Shown here: positions 35,792-43,318 of the stretch, piece by piece
Numbering within the stretch: position 1 is the first letter of the stretch
Layout of the letters: every line of letters begins with the position of its first letter
Origin: Enterobacterales bacterium
GTDB lineage: Bacteria > Pseudomonadota > Gammaproteobacteria > Enterobacterales > Enterobacteriaceae
DNA length: 43,436 nucleotides
Direction of reading: 5' to 3'
Assembly (NCBI GenBank): GCA_003864575.1
Contig: BHES01000016.1
Coordinates: 1 to 43,436 of the forward strand
Notes under the pieces: generated by a model
Databases searched by the model: none
What the model saw: only the letters and a program-made list of their open reading frames with translations
Told to the model about the DNA's origin: nothing
Program-made: the position numbers and the translations under genes

Positions 35792-37261
35792 ATGAAATTG
35801 AAGAAGCCGTTGGCCCTGTTTTTTCCGCTATACACCACCACGCTGCTGATGCTGCTCGGCTCAGGCTTACTCACCACCTACATCTCTTTACGACTGTCGG
35901 CCATTCACGTCAGCGGCGCCATGATCGGGGCGATCATTGCAGCTAACTACGCGGGGCTGGTAATTGGCGGAAAAATTGGCCATATCCTGATTGCTCGCGT
36001 CGGCCATATCCGCGCTTACGTCTCTTGCTCAGGGATTATTACCGCCGCCGTGCTCGGTCATGGTTTGACCGAAATCATCCCGGTGTGGGTGGTCCTACGC
36101 TTGATCATCGGTCTGTGCATGATGGTGCAATATATGGTGCTGGAGAGCTGGCTGAACGATCAAGCAGAATCGGCTCAGCGCGGCGTGGTGTTTGGATTTT
36201 ACATGGTGGCATCCTATCTCGGGATGGCCCTCGGCCAGATTGTTCTGATGCTCAGCGGCGGCCTCGGAATAAGTACGCTTATCATCATCGCACTCTGTTT
36301 CGCCCTGTGTCTGGTGCCGATTGCCCTAACCACGCGAACCAATGTCGGCCATATGTCTCCGGCCCCTATGGAGCTGAAATTCTTTATCAATACCATTCCC
36401 AAAGTACTGGCGATCACCCTGCTGATTGGCATGGTGGTGGGTTCGTTCTACGGGCTGGCACCGATTTACTCCAGTCAGCAAGAGTTCACTACCCAGCAAA
36501 CCGGTCTGTTTATGGCGCTGGCGATTTTCGCCGGACTGCTGGCCCAGTTCCCACTGAGCTGGCTCTCCGACCACTACAACCGCAACATGTTGATGCGCAT
36601 CAACGCCATCCTGCTGGCCGTGGCCGCCCTGCCGCTGGCTGTCCTGACGCACATCTCTTTCCCGGTGCTGCTGGGTATCGGCTTTGTGGTCAGCCTGATG
36701 CAGTTCACGCTCTACCCGTTGGTGGTGGCGCTGGCGAATGACATGATCGAACCCGAGCGACGCGTATCGCTTTCCGCCTGTCTGTTAATGGCGTTTGGCG
36801 TCGGTGCCTGTATCGGGCCACTGGCCGTCGGTGCGCTGATTGAACCCCTCGGCGGGAATATTCTTTACGCATTTTTCGCGCTGTGTGGTGGGGGGATCGT
36901 GGCGTTGAGCCGCAGTGCTGCGAAGGAAGAAGAGACCGTTATGGCCGTGGATGCCCCGTTGCCGCATATCGCCATGCCGGACAGCCTGAGCAGTTCACCG
37001 CTGTCACCGGCGCTGAATCCGGCGTTCGATGAACAACTGATTCAGGACACCATGCCCGCGCCAGAAATGAGCAGTGAAAATGCGGCTGCCAATGACATCA
37101 TCAATGACAATGCCGCACAGACAGAAAGCGAAGAGGAGAGCCCGTTTGCACCGCAGGGCGCCGACCCGGACGCCGACACTGGTCTGCAACGCGCCTTTAC
37201 CCTATTGGAAGACTGCGCCCCGGAAGAAGCGCTGCCTGAAGAGGAGAGTAAAGTAAAATAG
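35792..37261 (+). CDS. MFS transporter, YcaD-like, with long acidic C-terminal tail
   Basis: An inner-membrane major facilitator of about 489 residues. Some twelve membrane helices occupy residues 5-385. Motifs fit the YcaD type: SGAMIGAIIAANYAGLVIGG, VVLRLIIGLCMMVQYMVLES, NDQAESAQRGVVFGFYMVAS, and LSWLSDHYNRNMLMR as the second-half loop. After helix 12, about 100 residues are acidic and low-complexity (rich in Glu, Asp, Ala and Pro), a tail YcaD lacks. The frame is open from 35666, but the first 42 codons look non-coding. At 35792 the GGGAG abuts the ATG; a TTG at 35798 is better spaced, so the exact start is uncertain. The substrate is unknown. Divergence from the 5-oxoprolinase operon makes oxoproline or peptides possible, as inference only. 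Confidence 0.8.
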   Translation: MKLKKPLALFFPLYTTTLLMLLGSGLLTTYISLRLSAIHVSGAMIGAIIAANYAGLVIGGKIGHILIARVGHIRAYVSCSGIITAAVLGHGLTEIIPVWVVLRLIIGLCMMVQYMVLESWLNDQAESAQRGVVFGFYMVASYLGMALGQIVLMLSGGLGISTLIIIALCFALCLVPIALTTRTNVGHMSPAPMELKFFINTIPKVLAITLLIGMVVGSFYGLAPIYSSQQEFTTQQTGLFMALAIFAGLLAQFPLSWLSDHYNRNMLMRINAILLAVAALPLAVLTHISFPVLLGIGFVVSLMQFTLYPLVVALANDMIEPERRVSLSACLLMAFGVGACIGPLAVGALIEPLGGNILYAFFALCGGGIVALSRSAAKEEETVMAVDAPLPHIAMPDSLSSSPLSPALNPAFDEQLIQDTMPAPEMSSENAAANDIINDNAAQTESEEESPFAPQGADPDADTGLQRAFTLLEDCAPEEALPEEESKVK

Positions 37262-37265
37262 CCTT

Positions 37266-38009
37266 TTACGCCGGGTTATCGATATCGATGAATTTGACCT
37301 CTAACCCGTGCTCAGCCGCCAACCACTCGCCCAGCGCTTTCACGCCATAGCGCTCCGTGGCGTGGTGGCCTGCGGCATAAAAATGCAGGCCCATTTCACG
37401 GGCGATGTGAATAGTTTGTTCTGAGACTTCACCGCTAATAAACGCATCAACACCAAACTCTGCCGCCTGCTGAATAAAGCCCTGACCACCGCCGGAGCAC
37501 CACGCCACGCGGCGGATCTCTTCCGGCCCGCCCTGCGCGCTATGCAGCACGTTTCGGTCAAGCAGCACTTCAATACGCTGGCGCAACGCCTCACCGCTCA
37601 GCGGTGAATCCAACTCACCGTAAGGCACCAGCGGCATCACTTCCCCCAGCACGGTAATGCCAAACATTTTCGCCAACTGGGCGTTATTGCCCAACTGCGG
37701 ATGAGCATCGAGCGGCAGATGGTAGCCGTAGAGATTGATGTCGTTGAGTAACAAGGTTTTCAGACGATTGCGCTTCATGCCGCGTACGACAGCAGGTTCG
37801 TTTTTCCAGAAATAACCATGATGCACGACGATGGCGTCAGCCTTGTGCTCTACCGCCGCATCGAGCAGCGCCTGGGAGGCCGTCACGCCGGTGACAATGC
37901 GTTTGATTTCAGCGCGGCCTTCCACCTGTAAGCCATTGGGCGCGTAATCCTGAAAGCTATTCACATCGAGTTTCTGGTTGATCAGGGCTTCAAGCTGGAG
38001 GTTATTCAT
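37266..38009 (-). CDS. ybgI: NIF3-family metal-binding protein YbgI
   Basis: A conserved cytoplasmic dinuclear-metal protein of 247 residues, often labelled a type 2 GTP cyclohydrolase I homologue; its function in enterobacteria is not settled. Motifs are YAPNGLQVEG near the N-terminus, the metal-binding IVVHHGYFWKNEP (adjacent His), HLPLDAHPQLGNNAQLA, WCSGGGQGFIQQA, and HYAAGHHATERYG-type residues near the end (FYAAGHHATERYG). It is convergent with the MFS gene; only 4 bp separate their stops. In E. coli ybgI lies next to pxpB. Confidence 0.94.
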   Translation of the reverse strand: MNNLQLEALINQKLDVNSFQDYAPNGLQVEGRAEIKRIVTGVTASQALLDAAVEHKADAIVVHHGYFWKNEPAVVRGMKRNRLKTLLLNDINLYGYHLPLDAHPQLGNNAQLAKMFGITVLGEVMPLVPYGELDSPLSGEALRQRIEVLLDRNVLHSAQGGPEEIRRVAWCSGGGQGFIQQAAEFGVDAFISGEVSEQTIHIAREMGLHFYAAGHHATERYGVKALGEWLAAEHGLEVKFIDIDNPA

Positions 38010-38146
38010 GGTGTCGGCTTCTCAAGTAGGGACGATTCTTTGCGATGATACCCGACAACGTCTAATGCCCCAACCCTGCGCAGAATCAATACCTGCTGCC
38101 GGTCGGTTGTTATTCTGAAATCCACCAACATCAATGGACTGAAAAT

Positions 38147-39447
38147 ATGCAGGAGAATAATTCTGACATTATCGTGGTCGGCGGAGGCATTGCCGGTTGT
38201 ACCTGTGCGTTATTGCTGGCGCGTGCCGGTCTGAGCGTTATTTTGCTGGAACGAGGCGCGCAGGCGGGCAGGCGGGCAGGCGGGCAGTAAAAATAGCTCA
38301 GGCGGACGAATTTACACCCACAGTCTGACGCAGATTTTACCCGAGCTAACGCAAAACGCGCCGCTTGAGCGGCAGATAACGCAGGAAAGAGTGTCGCTCA
38401 TGACCGGTGAAAGTGTGACCACGCTCGATCACCGCCATCAAGCGGAGAAGGTCTGTTCATGGACGGTGTTACGCGCGCGGTTTGATCCCTGGCTGATGGA
38501 ACAGGCCACCGCCGCCGGGGCGCAGTGCCTGACGGAAATTCAGGTCGATAGTTTGCTGACCGACAACGGACGCGTGATCGGTGTAAAAATCGGTGACGAC
38601 GCGCTTTACGCCAGCGCCGTCGTCCTGGCCGAAGGCGCCAATACGTTGCTGGCAGAACACCACGGGCTGATCCCCAAACCCGCACCGTCTGTGATGGCGA
38701 CCGGCGTCAAAGAGATCATCGCCCTGCCGCGTGAACGCCTCGAAGAGCGGTTTGGTCTGGAAGGCGATCAGGGTTGTGCATGGTTGTTCGCCGGTCAGCC
38801 TACCTCCGGCAGAGTCGGCGGCGGATTTTTGTATACCAACAAGGACAGTCTGTCACTCGGCGTGGTGTGCAATCTCTCCGCACTCGCCGACAGTACGCGC
38901 AGCCTGCCGCAGATGCTGGAGGATTTCAAACAGCACCCCGCGGTTCGCCCGCTGCTCAAAGGCGGTGAAGTCATGGAGTACAGCGCACATATGATCCCCG
39001 AAGGCGGGATAAAACACCTTCCCCCGTTATCCGGTGCAGGCTGGCTGGTGGCCGGCGATGCGGCGCGACTTTGTCTGCACGCGGGCCATATGGGTACGCG
39101 GGATGGATCTGGCCGTGACCTCGGCACAAGCCGCCGCCGCCACGCTGGCCCACGCCCACCGGCACAATGACTTCAGCGCGGCGTCGCTGGCCGATTATCG
39201 TCAGCAGCTCGAACACAGCACCCTTTGGCCGTTGATGGAACAGTACCGTCATTTACCCGCCACGCTGCTGAATTCCCCACACTGGTTCAGCCGCTACCCG
39301 CAGCTTTCGTCTGACTTTCTGCACGACCTGTTCCACGTTGGTGCGCAACCTTCTGTGCCGCTGCGCCATTTACTTTGGCGTTACGCCCGCAAAGCGGGGT
39401 TATGGCAGTTACTAAAAGATCTGCGAAAAGGAACACGCAGCTTATGA
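38147..39447 (+). pseudogene. ygcN: FixC-like flavoprotein oxidoreductase ygcN, disrupted by two frameshifts
   Basis: Encodes, in three frames, a FAD-dependent electron-transfer-flavoprotein:quinone oxidoreductase-like protein. The first frame gives DIIVVGGGIAGCTCALLLARAG (FAD Rossmann fold) and stops at 38290 after 47 residues. The second frame resumes with SSGGRIYTHSLTQILPE and runs through SVTTLDHRHQ, DPWLMEQATAAGAQ, WLFAGQPTSGRVGGGFLYTN and GWLVAGDAAR. The third begins RGMDLAVTSAQAAAA and ends LLKDLRKGTRSL. The first shift is caused by two surplus copies of an 8-bp repeat (38262-38285). The second is one surplus G in ATGGGTACGCG near 39091. Removing those 17 bases restores 427 codons, the FixC/YgcN length. 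Its stop overlaps the ygcO ATG. It heads ygcN-ygcO-ygcP. Confidence 0.85.
38262..38285 (+). repeat. 8-bp tandem repeat (AGGCGGGC x3) inside ygcN
   Basis: Three perfect tandem copies of AGGCGGGC directly follow the Rossmann-fold coding segment. One copy would keep ygcN in frame (ERGAQAGSKNSSGGRIY, as in FixC homologues). Three copies add 16 bp and cause the stop at 38290. Such short repeats can change copy number by slipped-strand mispairing; four copies would also be in frame. Confidence 0.9.
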
Positions 39448-39719
39448 ACATAAATGACAAGCTGATTAAAAATCACTATCAGCCGGAACCTGCTTCCGCG
39501 CACATTATCGTCTGCGATATCGCGCAGCAAGCCGCGCTGGAGGTGTTATTGAATGCCTGCCCTGCCGGGCTTTACCGGAAAAATGCTCAGGGTGAAATCA
39601 GCTTTGATGCCCACGGCTGTCTGGAATGCGGCACCTGTAGGATTTTATGTGATGACGAAACCTTTTCCCGCTGGCGATATCCGGCGGCAGGTTTCGGCGT
39701 GACGTTCCGATTCGGATGA
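39444..39719 (+). CDS. ygcO: FixX-like ferredoxin-like protein
   Basis: A small cytoplasmic iron-sulfur protein of 91 residues, partner of FixC/YgcN-type flavoproteins in passing electrons to quinone. The motifs ACPAGLYRKN and HGCLECGTCRILCDDETF provide the Cys ligands of a 4Fe-4S centre. The end, RYPAAGFGVTFRFG, matches FixX-type proteins. The ATG at 39444 overlaps the ygcN stop by four bases (ATGA). With ygcN broken, its natural partner is missing unless the frame is restored. Called ygcO rather than fixX because of the neighbouring ygcP-type and ygcQRS-type genes. Confidence 0.88.
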   Translation: MNINDKLIKNHYQPEPASAHIIVCDIAQQAALEVLLNACPAGLYRKNAQGEISFDAHGCLECGTCRILCDDETFSRWRYPAAGFGVTFRFG

Positions 39720-39747
39720 GTTGTGAAGTGGCGCGGGGTGACAATCG

Positions 39748-39769
39748 GCTAAAACTGCTATGTTTTAGC
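39748..39769 (+). promoter_or_regulatory. Hairpin in the ygcP leader
   Basis: A perfect 8-bp stem GCTAAAAC/GTTTTAGC with a six-base loop TGCTAT lies 29 bp after ygcO and 28 bp before ygcP. There is no T-run, so it is not a standard terminator. As YgcP belongs to an RNA-binding antiterminator family, this could be its own target, as inference. Confidence 0.5.
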
Positions 39770-39797
39770 TGAAAATTTACTAACGGAGTCCCCTATT

Positions 39798-40364
39798 GTG
39801 TCCATTTTGCAATTACTGAACCAACACCCGGTTATCGCCGCCGTAAAAGACACCGAAAGTCTGAATGCCGCCCTGCAATCGGACTGTAAAATTATCTCCG
39901 TGCTGTACGGCAATATCTGCAACATCGGTGCGATCGTTCAGCGTATTAAGAAAGCCGGGAAATACGCGTTTATTCATGTGGATCTGCTCGACGGCACCTC
40001 GAACAAAGAGATCGTGATTAACTTTCTGAAAATCGTCACCACCGCCGACGGCATTATCAGCACCAAAGCTTCGATGATCAAAGCTGCCAAAGCGCAGGGA
40101 TTCTTCGGGATTCATCGCATGTTTCTGCTCGACTCCATTTCGTTTCACAATATCGATAAGCAGGTGGCGCAGTCTAATCCTGACTGTGTTGAAATCCTGC
40201 CGGGATGTATGCCGAAAGTACTGGGATGGGTGTCGGAAAAGATCGACCTGCCGATCATCGCCGGAGGTCTGGTGTGCGATTTAGAAGATGCGACCAGCGC
40301 GCTGAATGCCGGTGCGGTAGCGGTTTCCACCACCAACACCGGCGTCTGGCAGCTTAAGTTCTAG
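39798..40364 (+). CDS. ygcP: GlpP-family putative antiterminator
   Basis: A cytoplasmic protein of 188 residues related to GlpP, the glycerol-3-phosphate-responsive antiterminator of Gram-positive bacteria, which folds as a TIM barrel. Visible motifs are HPVIAAVKDTESLNAAL, VLYGNICNIGAIVQRIKKAG, FIHVDLLDGTSNKEIVI, DGIISTKASMIKAAKAQG, VEILPGCMPKV, and LPIIAGGLVCDLEDATSAL near the end. The start is a GTG at 39798 with CGGAG upstream. Its place between FixX-like and FixB-like genes corresponds to ygcP in the E. coli ygcNOPQRS cluster, where it is a predicted regulator. The ligand and RNA target are unknown. Its 3' end overlaps that of the convergent ygcQ by 11 bases. Confidence 0.85.
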   Translation: MSILQLLNQHPVIAAVKDTESLNAALQSDCKIISVLYGNICNIGAIVQRIKKAGKYAFIHVDLLDGTSNKEIVINFLKIVTTADGIISTKASMIKAAKAQGFFGIHRMFLLDSISFHNIDKQVAQSNPDCVEILPGCMPKVLGWVSEKIDLPIIAGGLVCDLEDATSALNAGAVAVSTTNTGVWQLKF

Positions 40365-41295
40365 TCAGGTAATGGGATAACGCCTCCAGCGTCTCATGCA
40401 GATCCCCGACAATACCGACATCCGCCTGCGCGAAAATCGCCGCCTGCGGATCGGTATTCACCGCGACAATAAATTCACTGTGGTCAAGCCCTGCCATCAG
40501 CGCAGCCGCGCCGGATGCGCCCGCCACAATGCACACTTTCGGCGCGGCAATCACGCCGGAGACGCCCAGCATCCGCGACATCCCGCACCAGGCATTCATG
40601 GCAACTGGCCTGCTGACGCCGACTTCCGCACCCAGCTTCGCGGCGATAATCTCCAGCGCACGCAAATTCTCCACGCTGCCCGCACCCTGCCCGACCGCCA
40701 GAATATAAGACGCATTGCGTAAACCATCGTCCACCTCAAGCGGCTCCTGTTCAATCTTCACCAACCACTCAGGCGCGGCGAAAACGGGCGACAGCGTTTC
40801 CTGCACGCCGGTAAAATGAGCCGTCTGCGCAGGTTGACTGCCCGATGCAGCAACAGAAATACACAGCGGAAAACCGGCCAGTTCCAGCCTCACCTGCACC
40901 CGATTACCATACGCCGGATGTTCCACCCGCCAATGTTGCTCTTCGCGTGCCGCGTGTGTCACACCGGTACTGCTGACGCCGCGCAGACGACAGGCCAGGC
41001 GGGTCGCCAGTTCGTCACTGGCAAAGAGCAAAAGATCTGACGGATACTGCGGAAATCCCTGAACCAGCGCCTCCAACTGCTGTTCCGCGAGCCCCGGCGA
41101 AGCCAGAGAGATCCAGACAACGCGCCTGAGGTTGCAGACCATTTTCGGCAGCGCGTCCGGCTTACCGCCCGCATAAAACAGCCACAGTTCAGCTGTGCCG
41201 TCAGTCAATTGGTTGGCTATCAGGAAATCATTCAAATCTTGCGCCTGCGACAAAAAAGCGCGTAAGCGCATGTCCAGAATCAGGGTGATATTCAT
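40354..41295 (-). CDS. ygcQ: Electron transfer flavoprotein alpha subunit (FixB-like)
   Basis: The FAD-binding alpha subunit of an electron transfer flavoprotein, 313 residues, cytoplasmic. The N-terminal half is divergent. The C-terminal FAD domain shows ILAVGQGAGSVENLRALEII, GAEVGVSRPVAMNAW, CIVAGASGAAALMAGLDHSE and VAVNTDPQAAIFAQADVGIVGD, the usual ETF-alpha signature. The start ATG at 41295 overlaps the ygcR stop (ATGA); the longer frame to 41328 lies inside ygcR and is rejected. It works with YgcR and should pass electrons to the YgcN/YgcO pair. The donor dehydrogenase is not in the window. Confidence 0.88.
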   Translation of the reverse strand: MNITLILDMRLRAFLSQAQDLNDFLIANQLTDGTAELWLFYAGGKPDALPKMVCNLRRVVWISLASPGLAEQQLEALVQGFPQYPSDLLLFASDELATRLACRLRGVSSTGVTHAAREEQHWRVEHPAYGNRVQVRLELAGFPLCISVAASGSQPAQTAHFTGVQETLSPVFAAPEWLVKIEQEPLEVDDGLRNASYILAVGQGAGSVENLRALEIIAAKLGAEVGVSRPVAMNAWCGMSRMLGVSGVIAAPKVCIVAGASGAAALMAGLDHSEFIVAVNTDPQAAIFAQADVGIVGDLHETLEALSHYLTRT

Positions 41296-42071
41296 GATGT
41301 CCATCTCTCCTGCAGATATTCCCTGCACAGCGTTCGCGCCATTTCCTGCACGCTTTCACCTTGAATAATCACCCCCGCGCGGCGGGTGTCGTTCAGCCTC
41401 AGGCCGATAAGACGGCGCGGGGATTCCGGGATCGGCTGCACAGGCAGCACATCCAGCGGTTTGCCTGCCGCGGCCAGTTTCTGTTTCAGCGTCGGAATAC
41501 GCAGCAGACTGCCCTGCGTATCCTGACCGGCAATCAGCACCACCGGCGGTCTGAGGGTCAGCGTCTGCACATATTCCGCCGTCCGTCGCTTCACGCGTAG
41601 CAGGCCTTCTTCAAGAACCTGAATATCACAAACCTGCGTCAGACAGGGCCAGCCCAGGATTTCCGCCAGCAGCAAGCCGGTTTGTCGGTTCTGCCCTTCA
41701 CTGGTTTGTGAACCGAAAATCATCACCGAATGGTCGGGTTCCTGGCGATAAAAAGCGGCAATTTGTCCGGCAATATGATCGGGGGAAAACCGAACATCCG
41801 CCATCGGTGATATTTCGATGCGTACCGCACGCTGAAAATCCAGCGCCAGCAGCGCTTTCAACACCGGCGTCGTTTTCTCATCACCGACGGTGAGCAGCGT
41901 CAGACGCTGTGCTGCCAGCCCCAGTGCCATTTCAGCGGCACTTTGATCGAAACCGCTGAGTTGTCGCCGGGCAAAGTCGCACTCTACTTCGCCCTGCTCC
42001 ACCGCCAGCCAGTCGCTGACGGAGAGCATCGGGAGATCCGGTTCTATTTTTACGCACACGACAATATTCAC
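41292..42071 (-). CDS. ygcR: Electron transfer flavoprotein beta subunit (FixA-like)
   Basis: The AMP-binding beta subunit partner of YgcQ, 259 residues. It starts NIVVCVKIEPDLPMLSV after the initiator and shows SGFDQSAAEMALGLA, LTLLTVGDEKTTPVLKALLALDF, MIFGSQTSEGQNRQTGLLLAEILGWP (read in two parts) and VKRRTAEYVQTLTLRPPVVL, as in FixA/ETF-beta. The frame is open far upstream through ygcS, but the GTG at 42071 gives the family start, has GAGGG eight bases before it, and lies 2 bp after the ygcS stop. It is therefore translationally linked to a truncated ygcS. Confidence 0.88.
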   Translation of the reverse strand: MNIVVCVKIEPDLPMLSVSDWLAVEQGEVECDFARRQLSGFDQSAAEMALGLAAQRLTLLTVGDEKTTPVLKALLALDFQRAVRIEISPMADVRFSPDHIAGQIAAFYRQEPDHSVMIFGSQTSEGQNRQTGLLLAEILGWPCLTQVCDIQVLEEGLLRVKRRTAEYVQTLTLRPPVVLIAGQDTQGSLLRIPTLKQKLAAAGKPLDVLPVQPIPESPRRLIGLRLNDTRRAGVIIQGESVQEMARTLCREYLQERWTS

Positions 42072-42073
42072 GC

Positions 42074-43318
42074 TCAGGCCCTCTGCCGCACGACCGCGGG
42101 GGTGGATTTCAGTTTGACGGATGACGCACCGACCAGCGTCAACCCTTTGGTTTCCGGTGCCCACAGAATCGACACCACGGCGCCGAGCAGCAAGATCCCG
42201 GCCAGCAGTAGCGTGGTGGTTTGTACGCCCAGCGCGAGGATCGACAGAGGCAATAATCCGGTGCCAATGGCCGACCCGAGACGACTCATCGACGTGGCAA
42301 AACCGACACCCAGCGAACGAATATCTGTCGGAAAACTCTCCGCGGGGAACACGCCGACCAGATTGCTGACCGCCGAAATGGTCAGGGTAAACAGGCCGAA
42401 CAGCAGCAACGTGAAAGCCGTATACCCTGCAGGCAACACGCTCAGCGCCAGCAGACAAAAGGTCAGCAGCAGAAATGATCCGATCAAGAAACCGCGTCGT
42501 GAACAGCAAAATGTCAGCCCAATGCCGAGCAGTGATCCAACCACCAGCAAACCGTTGAGTAACAAGTCAGTGGTGATGCCGGAAGTCAGTCCGAGAAGCT
42601 GTAAAATCGACGGTAAAAAGGTATAAATGGCGAAATACGGCACGACCAGACAGACGAAAAACAGACTGTTGAACGCCGTACGACGCCAGTATTTAGGGGA
42701 GAACAGTGTTTTGAGATGCCGCGATGTCGCCACGCTGATTTCATCATTGAGCGTAACGTGGGGGCCGAAACAATCCCGCACGACGCGATGCGCCGCCGCA
42801 AACTGCCCTTTCTGCATCAGCCAGCGCGGAGATTCCGGCGTGCCAATGCGCAATAACATAATCAGTGCGGCGGGTAATGCAGAGGAGGCCAACAGCCAGC
42901 GCCAGGCGTCGGGGCCAAAGTCGCTCATCATATGCCCGACAAACGTGGCGCTGACGTAGCCCAGCGTCCAGATCACGCTGAAAGAACCCAATAAAACGCC
43001 ACGGTGCTTACGCGGTGAAAATTCCGCCAGCATGGTATGACCGACGGCATAATCGCCGCCGAGGCCGATCCCCACCAGCACTCTCAGCCAAAATAACTGC
43101 TCCGGCGTCTGAGCAAAAAACTGCGCTACCGAGGCCAGCGTGATGATGATGAAACTACAGTTGAAGATTTTTTGCCGACCGATATGGTCTGAGATCCAGC
43201 CCAATAATAGGCTTCCGATGAATAAACCGACCAGCGCCGAACTGCCGATCAACCCCTGCCAGAAAGGCGTCAGCTGCATTTGTGGCGTCAACTGAACCAG
43301 CGCAAAACCAGTGGACAT
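42074..43318 (-). pseudogene. ygcS: MFS transporter ygcS, N-terminus lost to an insertion
   Basis: An inner-membrane major facilitator of the sugar/aromatic-acid porter type. The remaining 414 codons start STGFALVQLTPQMQLTPFW and continue with LLGWISDHIGRQKIFNCSF (loop 2-3 motif), GIGLGGDYAVGHTMLAEFSP, ASSALPAALIMLLRIGTPES, and SFPTDIRSLGVGFATSMSRL. E. coli YgcS aligns well from about its residue 37. The first ~36 residues, including the amphipathic start and helix 1 with its TDGYVL-type motif, are missing because IS-like sequence abuts the ATG at 43318. That ATG is an internal Met, not the native start, so a working transporter is unlikely. Downstream genes ygcR and ygcQ also lose their native promoter. 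Confidence 0.8.

Noticed and set aside
39034-39447. Independent 137-codon gene at the end of ygcN
   Set aside because: Its first ~20 codons are out-of-frame ygcN sequence; from RGMDLA onward it is simply the C-terminal third of ygcN after the frameshift.
40354-41328. Longer start for ygcQ at 41328
   Set aside because: It would extend into ygcR. The ATG at 41295 overlaps the ygcR stop as ATGA and gives the family N-terminus.
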